Source of the DNA: Trichuris trichiura
Taxonomy: Eukaryota; Nematoda; Enoplea; Trichinellida; Trichuridae
DNA length: 64,000 nt
Direction of reading: 5' to 3'
NCBI GenBank assembly: GCA_037903355.1
Contig: JBAJFE010000015.1
Location: 248,001 to 312,000, forward strand
Shown here: positions 13,666 through 31,100 of the stretch, piece by piece
How positions within the stretch are numbered: position 1 is the first letter of the stretch
How the letters are laid out: each line of letters begins with the position of its first letter
The notes under the pieces: model-generated
Told to the model about the DNA's origin: nothing
What the model saw: only the letters and a program-made list of their open reading frames with translations
The model's database searches: none
Program-made: the position numbers and the translations under genes

Positions 13666-16491
13666 ATGGAATTTTCAGTTGCTCAGAATGGCGCATCATG
13701 CCATATTCGGTTGGGTCCGCTTTCTTTCCCACTCGATTTGGCACCTCTGCCGAATGTTGCCATGGAATTGGCTCAAGCTGCAAAAGTGGTTTCCATCACA
13801 CTGAAAAATGTGGATGGTGGCAAGCAGGGTGAAAAGTCTGGGTAAGTCACGCTCTTTATGCGCAACACGATCCCATCTCTGCAAAAGCTAGCAGGAGTCA
13901 GCATTTCTTTTATCCTACTTGGGTCTTCTGTAAGCTTGCATGCGAAGTTTTCTACAGTTTAAGGCAGTGCCTGGTATTTGTAAGCACTTTCTAATGTTGT
14001 TTTTGTTTTCATGTATGCTCCCTTGTGTTTTCGTGTTTATTTCTGCAGCGTCCCTTAAGTATAGGACAGCGGTAAGGATCTTCCTAAGCATTAACTGTAA
14101 GAAGTTAGTATCTTGATTGCATGCAAGCTACTTTACGATGTAGTGGATAGGCATTCGTTCTAAATTCGGATTGTTAATATATTGAAGTTGTCAAGTTCAT
14201 TCGTCTTTTGCATTAGTTTTATCGTTGCCTCGTTTGCCTCGGTGGAAACGGCGAACCGTTGCTTCAAAATAATTGAAGCAATGATTGCCTCTTCGGACCG
14301 CGAATGGAAGTTGGAACAAATACCGGTGAATGATACTTTGGACGTCACGCCTTCCCAGCACGTGGTGGGCGAACCATTATCAGAAGATGTTGTCTGCAAC
14401 GGTAAGTAGTATACAGAAATGCAGCTTCCCTCCCTTAACGAAGGCTGAAAGTTCCCCACAAGTTGCTCTTGTAAAACAAACAAATAGCCATTGCATTAAT
14501 GCTTATCTGCCCATTCTTCCGTAATCATTAGCGCGTGTAGATGACAAAGATTTGGATTTTTGTTTATGCCAACTTCATCTGCTATTGCTGACGCAAACGC
14601 TAAGAAATAGACGAAGTGAATCTGCGCAAGGTGTAGACGGATATGAATTCCCGCATCGCATTCTCATGCGCACACTTTTGACGCGGTTTCCGAGGCATAC
14701 GCTACGCTTGTTTTATCTAGTAGCCAAAGCAGGTTCGATCCCGTCTTCGCAAGACGAACGTACCTGCGCATCAATAATTGCGCGTTCAAATTTTTGTTTT
14801 TGTAGGAGAGCTACAGCCGGAGGACGGGTGCGTATTGGTTGGCGGGCTTTTGCCCAGCGTCGACGAGCAGACTTTGGCGGATATATTTGGTGCTTCCGAC
14901 GTTGTCAGCGTCAAATTTTCGCACGAACCGGGTCAATTGTACAATTACTCATTGACGCACGCGTTTGCAACAGGCTTCAGCTTAGGCGTACTGTAGGTTC
15001 AAATCGGCAGTTGTGCAGTTCAAGACAAAGCATTCGGCCGAAGCGGCAATCACCTCTTACGAAGGATACGAGCTTGACGATGGTGCAACGAAGACGCGCA
15101 TTTCCATGCAATTGTTCCAGGGCGATGTTCTCGGCGAAAACGTTAATCCGCCATTGTTGGAATCCAATGCGGACGGAGAAGATCAAACCGACAAGCCGAG
15201 CAATGGAGTAAGGATTGATTCGCTCTAAATGTTGAACACATTTTTGTATTGTTCAGCATGTCGAGCTGCGCTGCGAAAATTTGGAACCAACTCCTGAACA
15301 AATATGCGCCTCCATAAGAGAGTTGATGATAGCCGAACGGACAAATTGGGCCGAATTGGCGGGAGTAGAAGACTTATGGCTCATATTGGATAAAGTGGTA
15401 CAAACGATTGGTTGGCAACCGGAAGAAACGCTCAAAGAAGCAATGATGACGACGTTACAAGCGGCATTGGCCGAATGTGAATACGATTGGTTGACCGAAC
15501 ATCTCAAAATGTTGCTGAGGTTACCATCTTAGTCTTTCTTGTAGTAGTACCGAATATAATCAGCGTGGCACTTTTTCAGACGATGGGCCAAAGAGGCAGA
15601 CAATCCGGACAAGAGCAAAATACGTAGGCGGTTGTTGCTTGTCAGCGCTGAAGGGCGATCCATTCCCGGCCATGATCACGTGCCTCCGCTTGCTAAGAAG
15701 AGTCGAAAGCGCAACAACAAACAAAGCATAGCATTAATGGGCATTGGTGGTGTACTGTCAAACATGAAGTCGGAGAGCGAACAGCCAACAAATTCGAAAA
15801 GCAATTTGCCCGTTGAAAAAGGAAAGAAGAAAACGACAAGTGAACAACGTTCGTCGGTGAAAAGACGTAAACGCAAGCAGTCTTCTTCGGAATCTGGCGA
15901 AGCGTCAAGTACCTCTTCGGCATCATCGTCAGCGGACGAAGACGAAGAACGGGAAGAGGGCGAATATCGCAAAAGCAAAACACGACGACATCGTGCCAGC
16001 TCAGTTGGTTCCAAGTCAAAAAACAGTACGAGTAACCGCCGGTCAAAACAAATCGATCCCGAGTGGACCCAAAGCATATTGGAGCAGGTCATTCCGCACA
16101 TGTTTCGCATGATGCCAAAATTGATCGAGTGGATGAATATCAACAATTCCTCTTCGTTGGATCCCCAATTCCGTCAGGAAACGGTCTGTTGCTTTTTTGT
16201 TTATCGAATTGACCTTAAACAGACATTCCATAGGTCAACATGACGCCGAACTTTTCCAATCCCGGCATGATGCCTTTGCCAATGAATAATTACGCCTACA
16301 GAGGAGCGCCGTCCGTTCCCGTAGGTCCACCGTATGCGCCGCCAATGGTTGCTAATCTCAACGTTCCACCGCCCATCAACGTTAGTCAACCATTGTACGG
16401 CGTGAATTCTTCAGCTTATAGCTACAGCGGGGCAACGATACGTATGCCTTTTCCATCTGCACCTCCTCCACCCCCTAACCGACAGTATTGA
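13666..16491 (+). CDS. RRM-domain nuclear protein with an arginine/serine-rich tail, unnamed
   Basis: I do not recognise the ortholog. Seven exons join in frame: 13666-13841, 14217-14401, 14806-14938, 14997-15207, 15257-15519, 15580-16183, 16234-16491 (609 aa). Residues about 1-115 form an alpha/beta segment that may be a diverged first RRM. Residues about 122-195 look like an RRM, with GCVLVGGLLPSVDEQTL as strand 1 and helix 1, and SAVVQFKTKHSAEAAI as the RNP1-side strand and helix 2. A helical domain (about 235-325) contains a WAELAGVEDLWLILDKVV segment. From about 350 the chain is Lys/Arg/Ser/Asp/Glu-rich (nuclear localisation, RS-like), then an acidic patch, and the C-terminus is Pro/Tyr/Asn-rich ending PPPPPNRQY. 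This layout suggests a splicing or RNA-processing factor; the function is inference. The first intron (375 bp) is longer than the rest. Confidence 0.75.
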
Positions 16492-16654
16492 TTTGCCATA
16501 AAAGGCGTTGCTGCCATTTGGGCATTTTTTTTTAAAAATCCATTTAGCACACTTGTTTTCTTTTTACTGCCACCTTACTTTTGACGGTTGACTCCCTTTT
16601 ATTGGCACAAACCATGTTGCAATGGGGTTGGCCTATTATTAAACCGGCCGTGCA

Positions 16655-21579
<4,925 letters not shown>

Positions 21580-22103
21580 TTCCTGCACAAAAAATGGATA
21601 AACAACGCTAAAATACTGCCAAAATAACATAGGACAAAGACGGCGTGTCGATATAGCACGCAGTGATCACCTAAAAGCCCACCTCTATTCGACAAGCAAT
21701 TTACTATTTGGAGAGATAAGAAGTGTGTGCCGCGCATGGCAACGGAGGTAAAAAATAAATGGTCAAAATCATGGCTTCGCTTATGGTTGGAAGATCAAAC
21801 AAGGAATGATGGAAACAGGACATTGGATGCCTGACGACCTGATTCAAAATCATCGCTTATACGTGGGAAGATAAAAAGAAAACAACTTTCCATACAAAGG
21901 CATCGCGCATGTCGCAAAGGCAATAAAATAAGTAGTGGAGGACGGTAAAAGCTCAGTTGTGCAGGCACGTGGACAACATTAACAAAATAAGTGATCGGCC
22001 AAATAGCCTACGCTCGCTGCATCAATAGCAAAGAGTTTTTTAAAAAAAACAACAATTCTCAAGTTGACAGTACTACTTGAGGATGCGCAGGTTATGCTTT
22101 TTT
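21580..22103. other. Intergenic, WDR36 upstream and sidekick downstream
   Basis: About 520 bp with no gene. It should contain the WDR36 promoter and the sidekick 3' untranslated region, since both genes run on the minus strand. Confidence 0.5.
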
Positions 22104-25100
22104 TTATACAAATGAAGAAAAACCGGTAGGAGGAACTCGGTTGATCGATGCTTGAACATCCGGTGATCCATCCCGAATGGCGTAGTCGTTGTCGGAATTC
22201 AACGATGCCGAATTCGGCCTGTGCGCTGCCTGTCTTGCTCGCCGCCACGTTTCCTTATAGCACGAATCGGTATTCTGATAATGCTGCGCTATATTACCAA
22301 CGTCTGGATCGACGTTAGCTTGCTGAAAAAATAAACGAATACAAAATATTCCGGAAAAAGAATGGAACAGAGGCCGCTTACATCTTCGCCGCGCAAAGGG
22401 CCGTCAACTTTCGCGCCGATCGAATCGCCCCTGACAATCTGACCGACGCTGTCGTACCAATTTGGTATTTTGTCGCCATTTCGAGGCAGACGCTCCACAC
22501 CTTCGACACCTTTTCTCGAAAAGGTAAAATCGTCCGAAACAACGGGATAGCGCGAATATTGGTTGCTGCCAAAAGGCACTTTTCGAACTTTGTTCTGTCT
22601 CGAAGAGCGCAACTGATACGTCACTATACCGCCGTCGGATAACTGCAACGACGAGTTGGATCCGGAGCGCGGCTCTGAGGAGCAAAAACAGATTAAGCTA
22701 ATAATAATACGGCAGAAAAGTAAGCAACTCACTGTCGCCTTTGGATCGATTTCCGGTCACCCACAGAGCGGCAACAACAATGACCACAATAACAAGCAAA
22801 ACCAAGGCAAGAATGACTAGGAACCACCATTCCAAATAGAATGGTTTGTCGTTGAAGCCTTCGGGAATGATGAATGGTTCCGATGGAGCACTAGCGTAGC
22901 TGACGCCTCGACCATTTCTGGCTGCAACGCGGAACCGATACACCAAACCGGCTTTCAACTGCCTATAGGCTATTGTATAAACATTTGTAGACGCGTCTAC
23001 TACGGCCAACGTTTGCCAACGATTGCCCATTACGGCATCGGAAGATAACAGATTTCTTCGCAACCGGTTATGATGCATAGCTGCGGTTGAAAATGCGGAA
23101 TTGCTGTGCACTGAATATTGAATTATGAACGAGTCGATCGGTACGTTAGCCAAATTCGGCGATCTGGACCATTCCAAAGTGACGCTATTTTCTCTAGGCA
23201 AAAGCGAAGGAGCCGACGGAGGATCGGGTGAACCTGTAACGCATTGACACTTGGATGAACATACGCCTTATGACGAGTAGCAGTATTACCCGGCTGCGGT
23301 CCAAGCGTGGTGGTATCGTTAACAGCAGCTCCGTAGCCAACTACCGTCTCCGCTTCGACGGAAAAGGATATTGTGACATTCTCTTCAAGATTCGTCACAA
23401 CAAGGTATTCTCGGCCAATCACTTTCTCTTGTCTTTGCGACATGAACTCTGAATGTCAAAATGGAAGTTCACCTTCAAAAAACCAGAAAAGCAAAGAACA
23501 AAATACCTTTGTCAAGCTTGAAAGTCTTGTAGGTCACTCGATATCCCATCACTATACCGTTCGGTTCGTCGGGTGGACTCCAGCTAATGTTGACCGAATC
23601 GAGCAAAACGTCGTGAAATGCTAAATTACGAACCGGACCAGGCCGGTCCGGCAGCGTTTGTACAGTGACCATAGCGTCTGGCCCGTCGCCGGCGCGGTTG
23701 AACGGCCTTACTTCAATGGTGTAGTTGCCGAATTTCCTAAGACCGCTCAATAACTTGGACACACTCTCCGAGTCGACAACGTCCTGTTCGACTGTTGAAT
23801 TTCGATTTAAATCTTTGTAATAAACCTTGAAACCGTTGATGGGAGACAACTCGTGATTCCACGGTTCCCAAAGCACCCTAGCCTCGGTGGAGGTCACCGG
23901 CTCGGCTCGTAGACCAACCACAGGGCTAACAGGAACAGTATAGCCAACGTAGACGAACTGCGGTCGAGATGGGTGACTGCTACCAACACGATTGAAGGTC
24001 TGTAGCTGAATCATATAATGTTGAAAGCGTTTCAGCTCAGGGCCCGTAAGTAGGTAGTTCCATTGACGCTTAAACGCGTCGGTCATCGGGAATTCTTGGG
24101 CACTTAGCGTTTCGTCTTTTCCGTAAATACGATAAATAAGTCGATAGCCGACAGTGTCAGCATTCCATGTGCTCTTTTCGGGCGCTTTCCACGCCACCTG
24201 AATGGCGCTGCCGTTAATGGAAGTTACGGTAATTTCTCGGGGAGGCTCGGCGGGTTCCGCTTCTTCGGTGCGCATCCAATCGGAAACGGTCGACCATGGA
24301 CTACGGCCGTGGTCGTTAACCGACCGAACCCGAAATCGATAGGCAGAGTTTGGCTTCAACTTCGAAACAGTGGCACTTTCGCCGTTCGGTTTTTCGTCCC
24401 ACGTCAACCATAGGTCGCTGTTCTCGTGCTGCAATTCCAATTCGGAAAATCGTATTGGCATTCGCGCATCTTCCGCATTGTCCCACTTGATTGCAATTGC
24501 ATCGGATCTCGTTGGCGCAGATAAAATTTGCATAGGCCTAGTGGGCGACTGGGGCAGCCTACTCTCCTGCGTTGTATAGACGGTAGCCAAGGCCGCCTTT
24601 CCTACGCCTGCGTCATTAACGGCCGCAACGGAAAATGTATAGGCGGTGACGGGAAATAAGCCAGTGGCAACGAACATCCGAAGGTCGGAAGCCAAGGTTG
24701 CCTTGACAGCGCCTTGCTCAACCGTTGTATTCATCCAGTAGGCAACGGCATAACGTTTCACCAAGCCGTTGGGTCGATAAGGAGGTTTCCAAGTCATACG
24801 AACTTCGTTCAACGTTACGTAAGGGAAGAAAAGCTCGCTTGGCGGTCCCGATAAATCAATGGGAGTTCGAAATACAACCTCCGGCTCTGAATAGGCACCC
24901 AAACCGATGCCATTTATGCCAGCAACTCGAACCCTGTAGCCTGTGAATGGAACTAAGTTGTCCAAGACGACAGAGTGCTGACGATCTTCACCAACTACTT
25001 CGTTGCCCGAATGGGTCGGCGGTCCGCTGGATATATAATCCACCATATACGCTGTTATTCGGCCGTTGCGATCACTGCTCGGTACGTCGCCCCAAGTTAC

Positions 25101-28100
25101 CAACGCGGAAGTAGGCGACTCGACCGTTACGTTCACCCAAGAGGGACCTTTCGAAGGTTCACTTTCGTAAGTCTTCACTAGTAAGCTTTCCGAATAATTT
25201 GAATTGCCAATATGATTGGTGGAAACCATCTCGAAGCGATAGGTGCAAGCGGCGCACAAGTCATCTATGACGTACTCGCTAGCTTTTGGATTTTCAATGA
25301 CCACTTGGCGCTTGCGGCTTGCAACGTCAACGTCCTCAACTGACTGAACGAATATAACGTATCCCAACGGCTCACCATTCCAAGCATTTTTTGGTAAAGG
25401 GCTCCAAGTAACCCGTACGCTGTGATGGGACGATGGTTGCGCGTCAAAATCGGAGGGCGCGAATTCCGGCACGTCTTGCAGCGTTTCAAAAATAGCCGAA
25501 GGAGCACTGGGCGCACTTCTGCCAACAACATTCTCCGCGATCAAACGAAGCGTATAGTTGGTATGAGGACGAAGGCCAGTAACGGTTATAGCCTTCGCTC
25601 GAGGGGCGCTTATGTTGAACACCTCTTGCCAAACGGACGAGCTGCCCACCAGTGCTTCTACTATCCAAGCAGAAATGGAAGTTTTACCGTCAAATCCAGG
25701 CGTGAACTGAACCGTAACCGATCGTTGCCGCGGATTGCTTATTATAAGTCTGCTCGGAGGTCCGGGCATTTCAGGTGGCACTGTTGTAACAACGTCAACA
25801 AACGACTTCTGCCCATTGCCTACCACAGTTTTTGCCAAAACCAAAACTGTATAATACGACAATGGCTTCAGACCCGTAACTTTGTATGCGGTTAGATTCG
25901 GCGGGAGATCAACACTTCTATTGAAGCTGGTATCATTGAGAGACCAATAAGTAACCGTATAGTCTATGGATAAAAAGCTACCGCGTAAAAGCAGTTGCGC
26001 GACGTGCAACTTACTAAGCAAAATTCCATTTGGGTGTTCAGGCGGTTCCCAAACGATCACTGCCGAATCGAAGAACGCCTCCTCTACTCGTAGCGCCTTT
26101 ACCTTTTCGGGAACTGAATTGGAAAGGAAAAACATTAGGGGCACATTGCGCTAATGCTTTCAGAGAAAAACGGTTATTCGAAAAAACGTTTCCGGAAGCT
26201 TAACAAGAAAAAATAAATTCAAAGGAAACATACAGACCGCTTAGACGGAACGTGCAAACTCATTCGGCATTAAGGGAAAGTCAGCATTGCCTTGCAAGAC
26301 AGGGGAAGACATAAAAGACAAAACCTTACTAACGATTAGCATAATATCAAAAAATATTGAATAGAACTGTAAGTACTAATAGGTCGACTGCTTGGAGTTT
26401 CAAAAAAGTTCCAGAACAGAATATTTCAGTTCTTCGTATCATTGACATGTAATACATTTCTAAACACAACTGAAGTCAAGTCAGTTCAATACGGTAATGG
26501 CCGACTGGACTGAAAAGGTTCTATGTTGGAAAAAATGTCATATTCGTTAAAAGCTCTTTTAAGTGAAAAACAATAAGCAGACGTTGCGGACTAACGCCTC
26601 GGCCATTTGAATGACGATCGCCTTTACGAAATCGACAAAACTGTTATTATCTTTCCGTAACAAATTTGTTTTAAAGTTAACACTGACTCTTTTTGTCGTA
26701 GAAGCAACGCCATTCTACGCAACTGATACCGTAAGATGGGGTACCTACTTACTAATAAGCAGTACTATATTTCTAGTCAGAACGATATTGTTGAGGCGGC
26801 GTTTGCGCTTCGCCATCTCTGCCGTGTGCACTACCGAACAATCGGTTGTGTATAAGAGATGGAATTTCGGATGCGAGCCGCTACGATACAGTTCGTGTCT
26901 GACACCGAAACTTTGAAACAATAATTAACCTTGCTTCACTTGGGAGCGATAAAGACTAGCCATCGCTCCGCTACAGCAGGCAAAGTGAGTATAACAAATG
27001 TATTCGCAGGCTAACTTTCCCTTTTAGAGACTTTTGAAGCAAAGTTACCGCCATGGCCATGTCAAGCAGGAAGAACAAAAAGGGCCAAAACGGTGTGCTT
27101 AAAGGCTTCGTGCCAGTCGGCAGCAATGCCCGAAAGCGCGGCACGAGCAAAGCATTTTTGTTTATCTTGGTTTGCCACTAATTTTGGCTTGTCATTCGCA
27201 ATAAAAGATTTAAACTTTTTCGCGCTGCTCAGTGCAATAACAACATGACTTTTCAAAGGAACCAAACGGCAAACGTCAATGCAAACAGCAATATTGCTGG
27301 ATATGCTGAGATTTAAAAAACCGCAGCCTATGCATAAAGCTTAATTCAGCCTGAATGAGTACAATGGCGCCCATTGCGTCGAAATAGGAGTAACAAATAT
27401 TTTGATTGAGTTCGACATGAGATTTTGAAATCTTCTCCTCGGGATTGAGGCATACAATAAATATTATTTCCGAAAAAGCGTTATCCTTAGCGCGTTCTAT
27501 AAGCTCTGAGCGCTACTCGGCGTTTCTTGCCGAGCATCGCCGAAAGCCATCAAAGGTGAGCATCACAAATGACTAACGGGACTAGGCATGACTAAATATT
27601 CGGTTAAAAACAAGGAGAGTAAACAACAGTTGCACCGCGCTAAAATGGCGGGAAAAAGTGCGAAATCATCGGCGGTTAAGGAACATGCGCAACTTGCTCC
27701 AACAAACTCGATCCAACGGGGCTTTACGTGAAACCTTTTTCAAACTCACACAAACTGATAAACAGGATTTTCTTTTCATTCGAAACATCAACTCTATCGC
27801 TAGAACAAAGGCGCACAACGCTTTAAACATGCTTAATCAACTGCCTATAAAGTGCTGCTAATTATTATGGGATGATAAAGAAAATCACCATAAATTTAGA
27901 CAATTGATTACATTCGATACTATTGCTTTGGATTTGCCACTTTGCTGTTTATTTATTAACGACAGTAAGAGTTTTATCAATTTTTTAAAATTACATTAAA
28001 CGAACTTTAAAGTGATTGACAAAACAGAAACTGCAAACCGTCCATCCAAAGTGGTCCGAACGATGATACATTAAAGCGCAGGCAAGTAATGCCAGCCTGC

Positions 28101-31100
28101 TCATCATTCTATCCTACTGTACATTATCATAACGATATTGCAGCGGTGGTGCGGCAGCGTCTCTGTCTCCGTTGTGTGCACAACTGGACTACCGGTTGTG
28201 TATAAGAGACTCAACGCTGGAGAAGGTACCGTCGCTACAGTTCGTGCCTGACACCGAAGCCATAATCAATAGTTCACAAACTATAGAGCAATAAAATAGC
28301 GAGCAAGATGGCTTCGGATGGTCAGTGCAAAACGACTTGCATTCGTGGGTACAAGTAAGTTATTGTCAGCGCTTTATTGCTCTGATTTTAATTTTGCCGT
28401 TTCAGCCCTTCTCTCCCCAAACGAATGCGTTTAACAACCAAAAGACGCTAAAAAAGATATTCCATGCATACATGGCACCTGCCGACTTGGTGCGCAGAAG
28501 TTGCCAACATCAAGAAGATATTCGCGCAACAAATCATCTTTTTTTTCCCCTCGTTTTGCGCTCGCATTTGTTTTCTGCTCATTACGTCTCACGATTCACA
28601 ATAAAAGCTTTTAAATCTTATGAACCGCTTAATGCAGCAAAAAAACCATCGAAGTAACCTAGAGAACAGACCTACGCGACAGAGATATTAATAACGACCT
28701 TTATTCACGTAACTCCGAAGCATGTTAAATTTAGGGACTATTTATGAACATGGATATGGCTTGCAAGAGACGCATATTCTTTAGCTAATAATCACGCAAA
28801 ACCCAGCTGATTTCTTGCGCTAAAGGAATCGTCGAATCTGACGGTAGAAATTGAATTTCAGCTATTGCTTCTCCTAAGGGACCATTAGCCATTTACTAAG
28901 AATAACTAAAGCTGGAAGACCATTTTTTCCTTATAAAATACCTGGGCAAGCGAGTTGCTTAAATAGATATGTTAATAAAAGGCGCAAAATAAAAACACGC
29001 AACAGGTACGGTAAAGTTGAAGAACCTGCTTACTACTCTACCGTAGCAAATAAGGCTAACCATATAGGGGACGGCGCGTTTACTACGGGCGCTGTTGACC
29101 CACGCATTTTGCAAAAACGGAGAGGAATGCGGCTAACGATTCCCTCGTTTCAGCGGAAAAAAATTTCCGTTTCAACGAGACGCAAAGTTACCGCTTCTGC
29201 ACAAAGGCTCAGTGGCAAGCTGCTCTTATAGCAGACGTATTTATGAGTATGCAAGGACCCTTTACATTAGACGCCTGGTGAATACTGTAGATGGATCTGA
29301 AATCACGTTGTGTTAAACCGAGCAAGCGCAACCAGCCTACGATTGGTACCAGGAATCGCTAATAGCCTAAGCGCAAACCCGCTTACAGTACTCACGAAGG
29401 CATCCAAAGGAAAACGGCAAACCCAAACAAGACTTGCAAATTTGAATTTTTTCCATTAAAGGACGGCACTGTCTCGATAAAGCAATTCAGTAACGCGCCA
29501 GACTGAAGTGAAAATGTGGGAAATTCGACTGCCTTTCAAATTCTACTTTCGCTACTTTTCAGAATCCAAATTAGGTGTTTCCAAGCTTACTGTAGTTATA
29601 CAGAATTTCAGGCTGCGCCTACGTGGACGCCACTTCGGGACTGGAAAGTACGCGGGAATTCCAAACCTGTTAATAGACTAAGCTGAACATGAATTGTAAA
29701 TTCAAGCTTGCCTTTAAAGGCAGCAAAGGGCTACTTTCCATTAGACGTAAAGCCATAAATTTAGATGAATATCATTTTCGCTTTACGTTGTCTACCGATC
29801 GACAATTAAAAGCGGGAAAAAATCGGCTACGACCCCCTGTTAGTATTAGCGAAGCGCGAAGTAGGAAAACAGCTTACCATCTTGCTTCGTAGTGATTTCG
29901 ACCGGTTGACTACGAGGGCCGTCGCCCGGAGCGGTAAAGCACAGCACCGTAATATTGTACGTAACAAACTTCATCAAACCATTCAGCACGCATTGAATAA
30001 GATTGAGATCGTCCGGCAAAACTCTGCTCAATCCAGCTGGATGAATTCCAGGTTCGCCGAGCCAAGCTTCAACCTGCGAATTATTAACTCAGCTTTTCAT
30101 TAAGCGCATATATTAACCTCTTATGGAAATTACGCATTCAGATGGCCCCTGTGCTCAACTTTCCTCATTTATCGAATAAGCTTAATGTCAGTGGCGTAGC
30201 GCACAATCATCACAATTTTGCGTCAGTTAACTTGTGCTTCAAAATTATTAGCATTTATATACTGTCACGCGCGCATACTTTGTATCCCAAGTTGACTCCA
30301 GGAATCATCTGCTGGTCGGGTGGACGAAAAGCGACAAAAACAGCAGTCGAGTTGATCACGCTTACATTCGTGATGACGGGAGCTTCAGTTGGTACTACAT
30401 CGAGCGGCAACACATCATTAAAGGCAAAACAACGATTACGAAATACATTACCTCCTTCCAATGTAGTGATGTACAGAGACTTACTGTACACTCCGGCACC
30501 GCGCTCGTTGTAGGCGGCCAACTGAATTTCGTATTCCCGCCAAGTGATCAAGTCACTAATTAGCCAATTTCGGGCCCGCGAATCGGAAATATTATGATAA
30601 TTCCACGGAATATTAGGATATTTGGCAAGACGGTAGCGAATCATGTAGCCAAGAATGTCTCCATTCCATTGCTCCGAAGGAGGCTGCTGCCATTGGACCA
30701 TAATGTCCGACGAGCTGCGAGCACTTCCGGCAACATTGAGCGGAGCTGCCGCGGGCGGTTGCTGGGGCATAACGATAAGGTTGGAGGAAACGCTGGGCAC
30801 ACCATAGCCCAAACGGTTCACAGCTGTTACGCGAAATTCGTACGTGGACGAAGGTTTCAAACTTTCTATAATAACGGCTCTTTGATCCTTGCCAATGTTG
30901 TCGACGGCAACTTCCCATTCAGACCACGTTCCTGAACGCAGCGCGGGATAATAAAAAATAGGCGGCAATCATCGGATTACCTTGAACGCTCAGCAGTCGC
31001 TGTTCAACAACGTATTTGATTATTGGCGAATTGCTGTCAAAGCCTTCGCTCCATGTGAGTCGTACGTGAGCGGGCAACGTATCATTGATAACTGTTGCTT

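Larger units (their letters stand above)
26114..29877 (-). other. Long sidekick intron
   Basis: A 3.76-kb intron between two FN3-coding exons, by far the longest in the window. It has no recognisable nested gene. It contains two diverged copies of a ~128-nt repeat (26781 and 28131). Confidence 0.8.

Noticed and set aside
14725..14745. GGTTCGATCCC, like a tRNA T-loop
   Set aside because: The flanks do not form a T-stem, and no A-box, anticodon arm or acceptor stem lies upstream. It falls in an intron of the RRM gene.
26111..26144. Start codon of the big FN3 frame near 26144
   Set aside because: The preceding TTCAG is a splice acceptor; the frame continues from the exon at 29878 with a split Val codon.
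26847..26859. TGTGTATAAGAGA, resembling a transposase library adaptor end
   Set aside because: The same word recurs at 28197-28209 inside a longer homologous repeat with conserved flanks, so it belongs to the repeat rather than to a sequencing adaptor.
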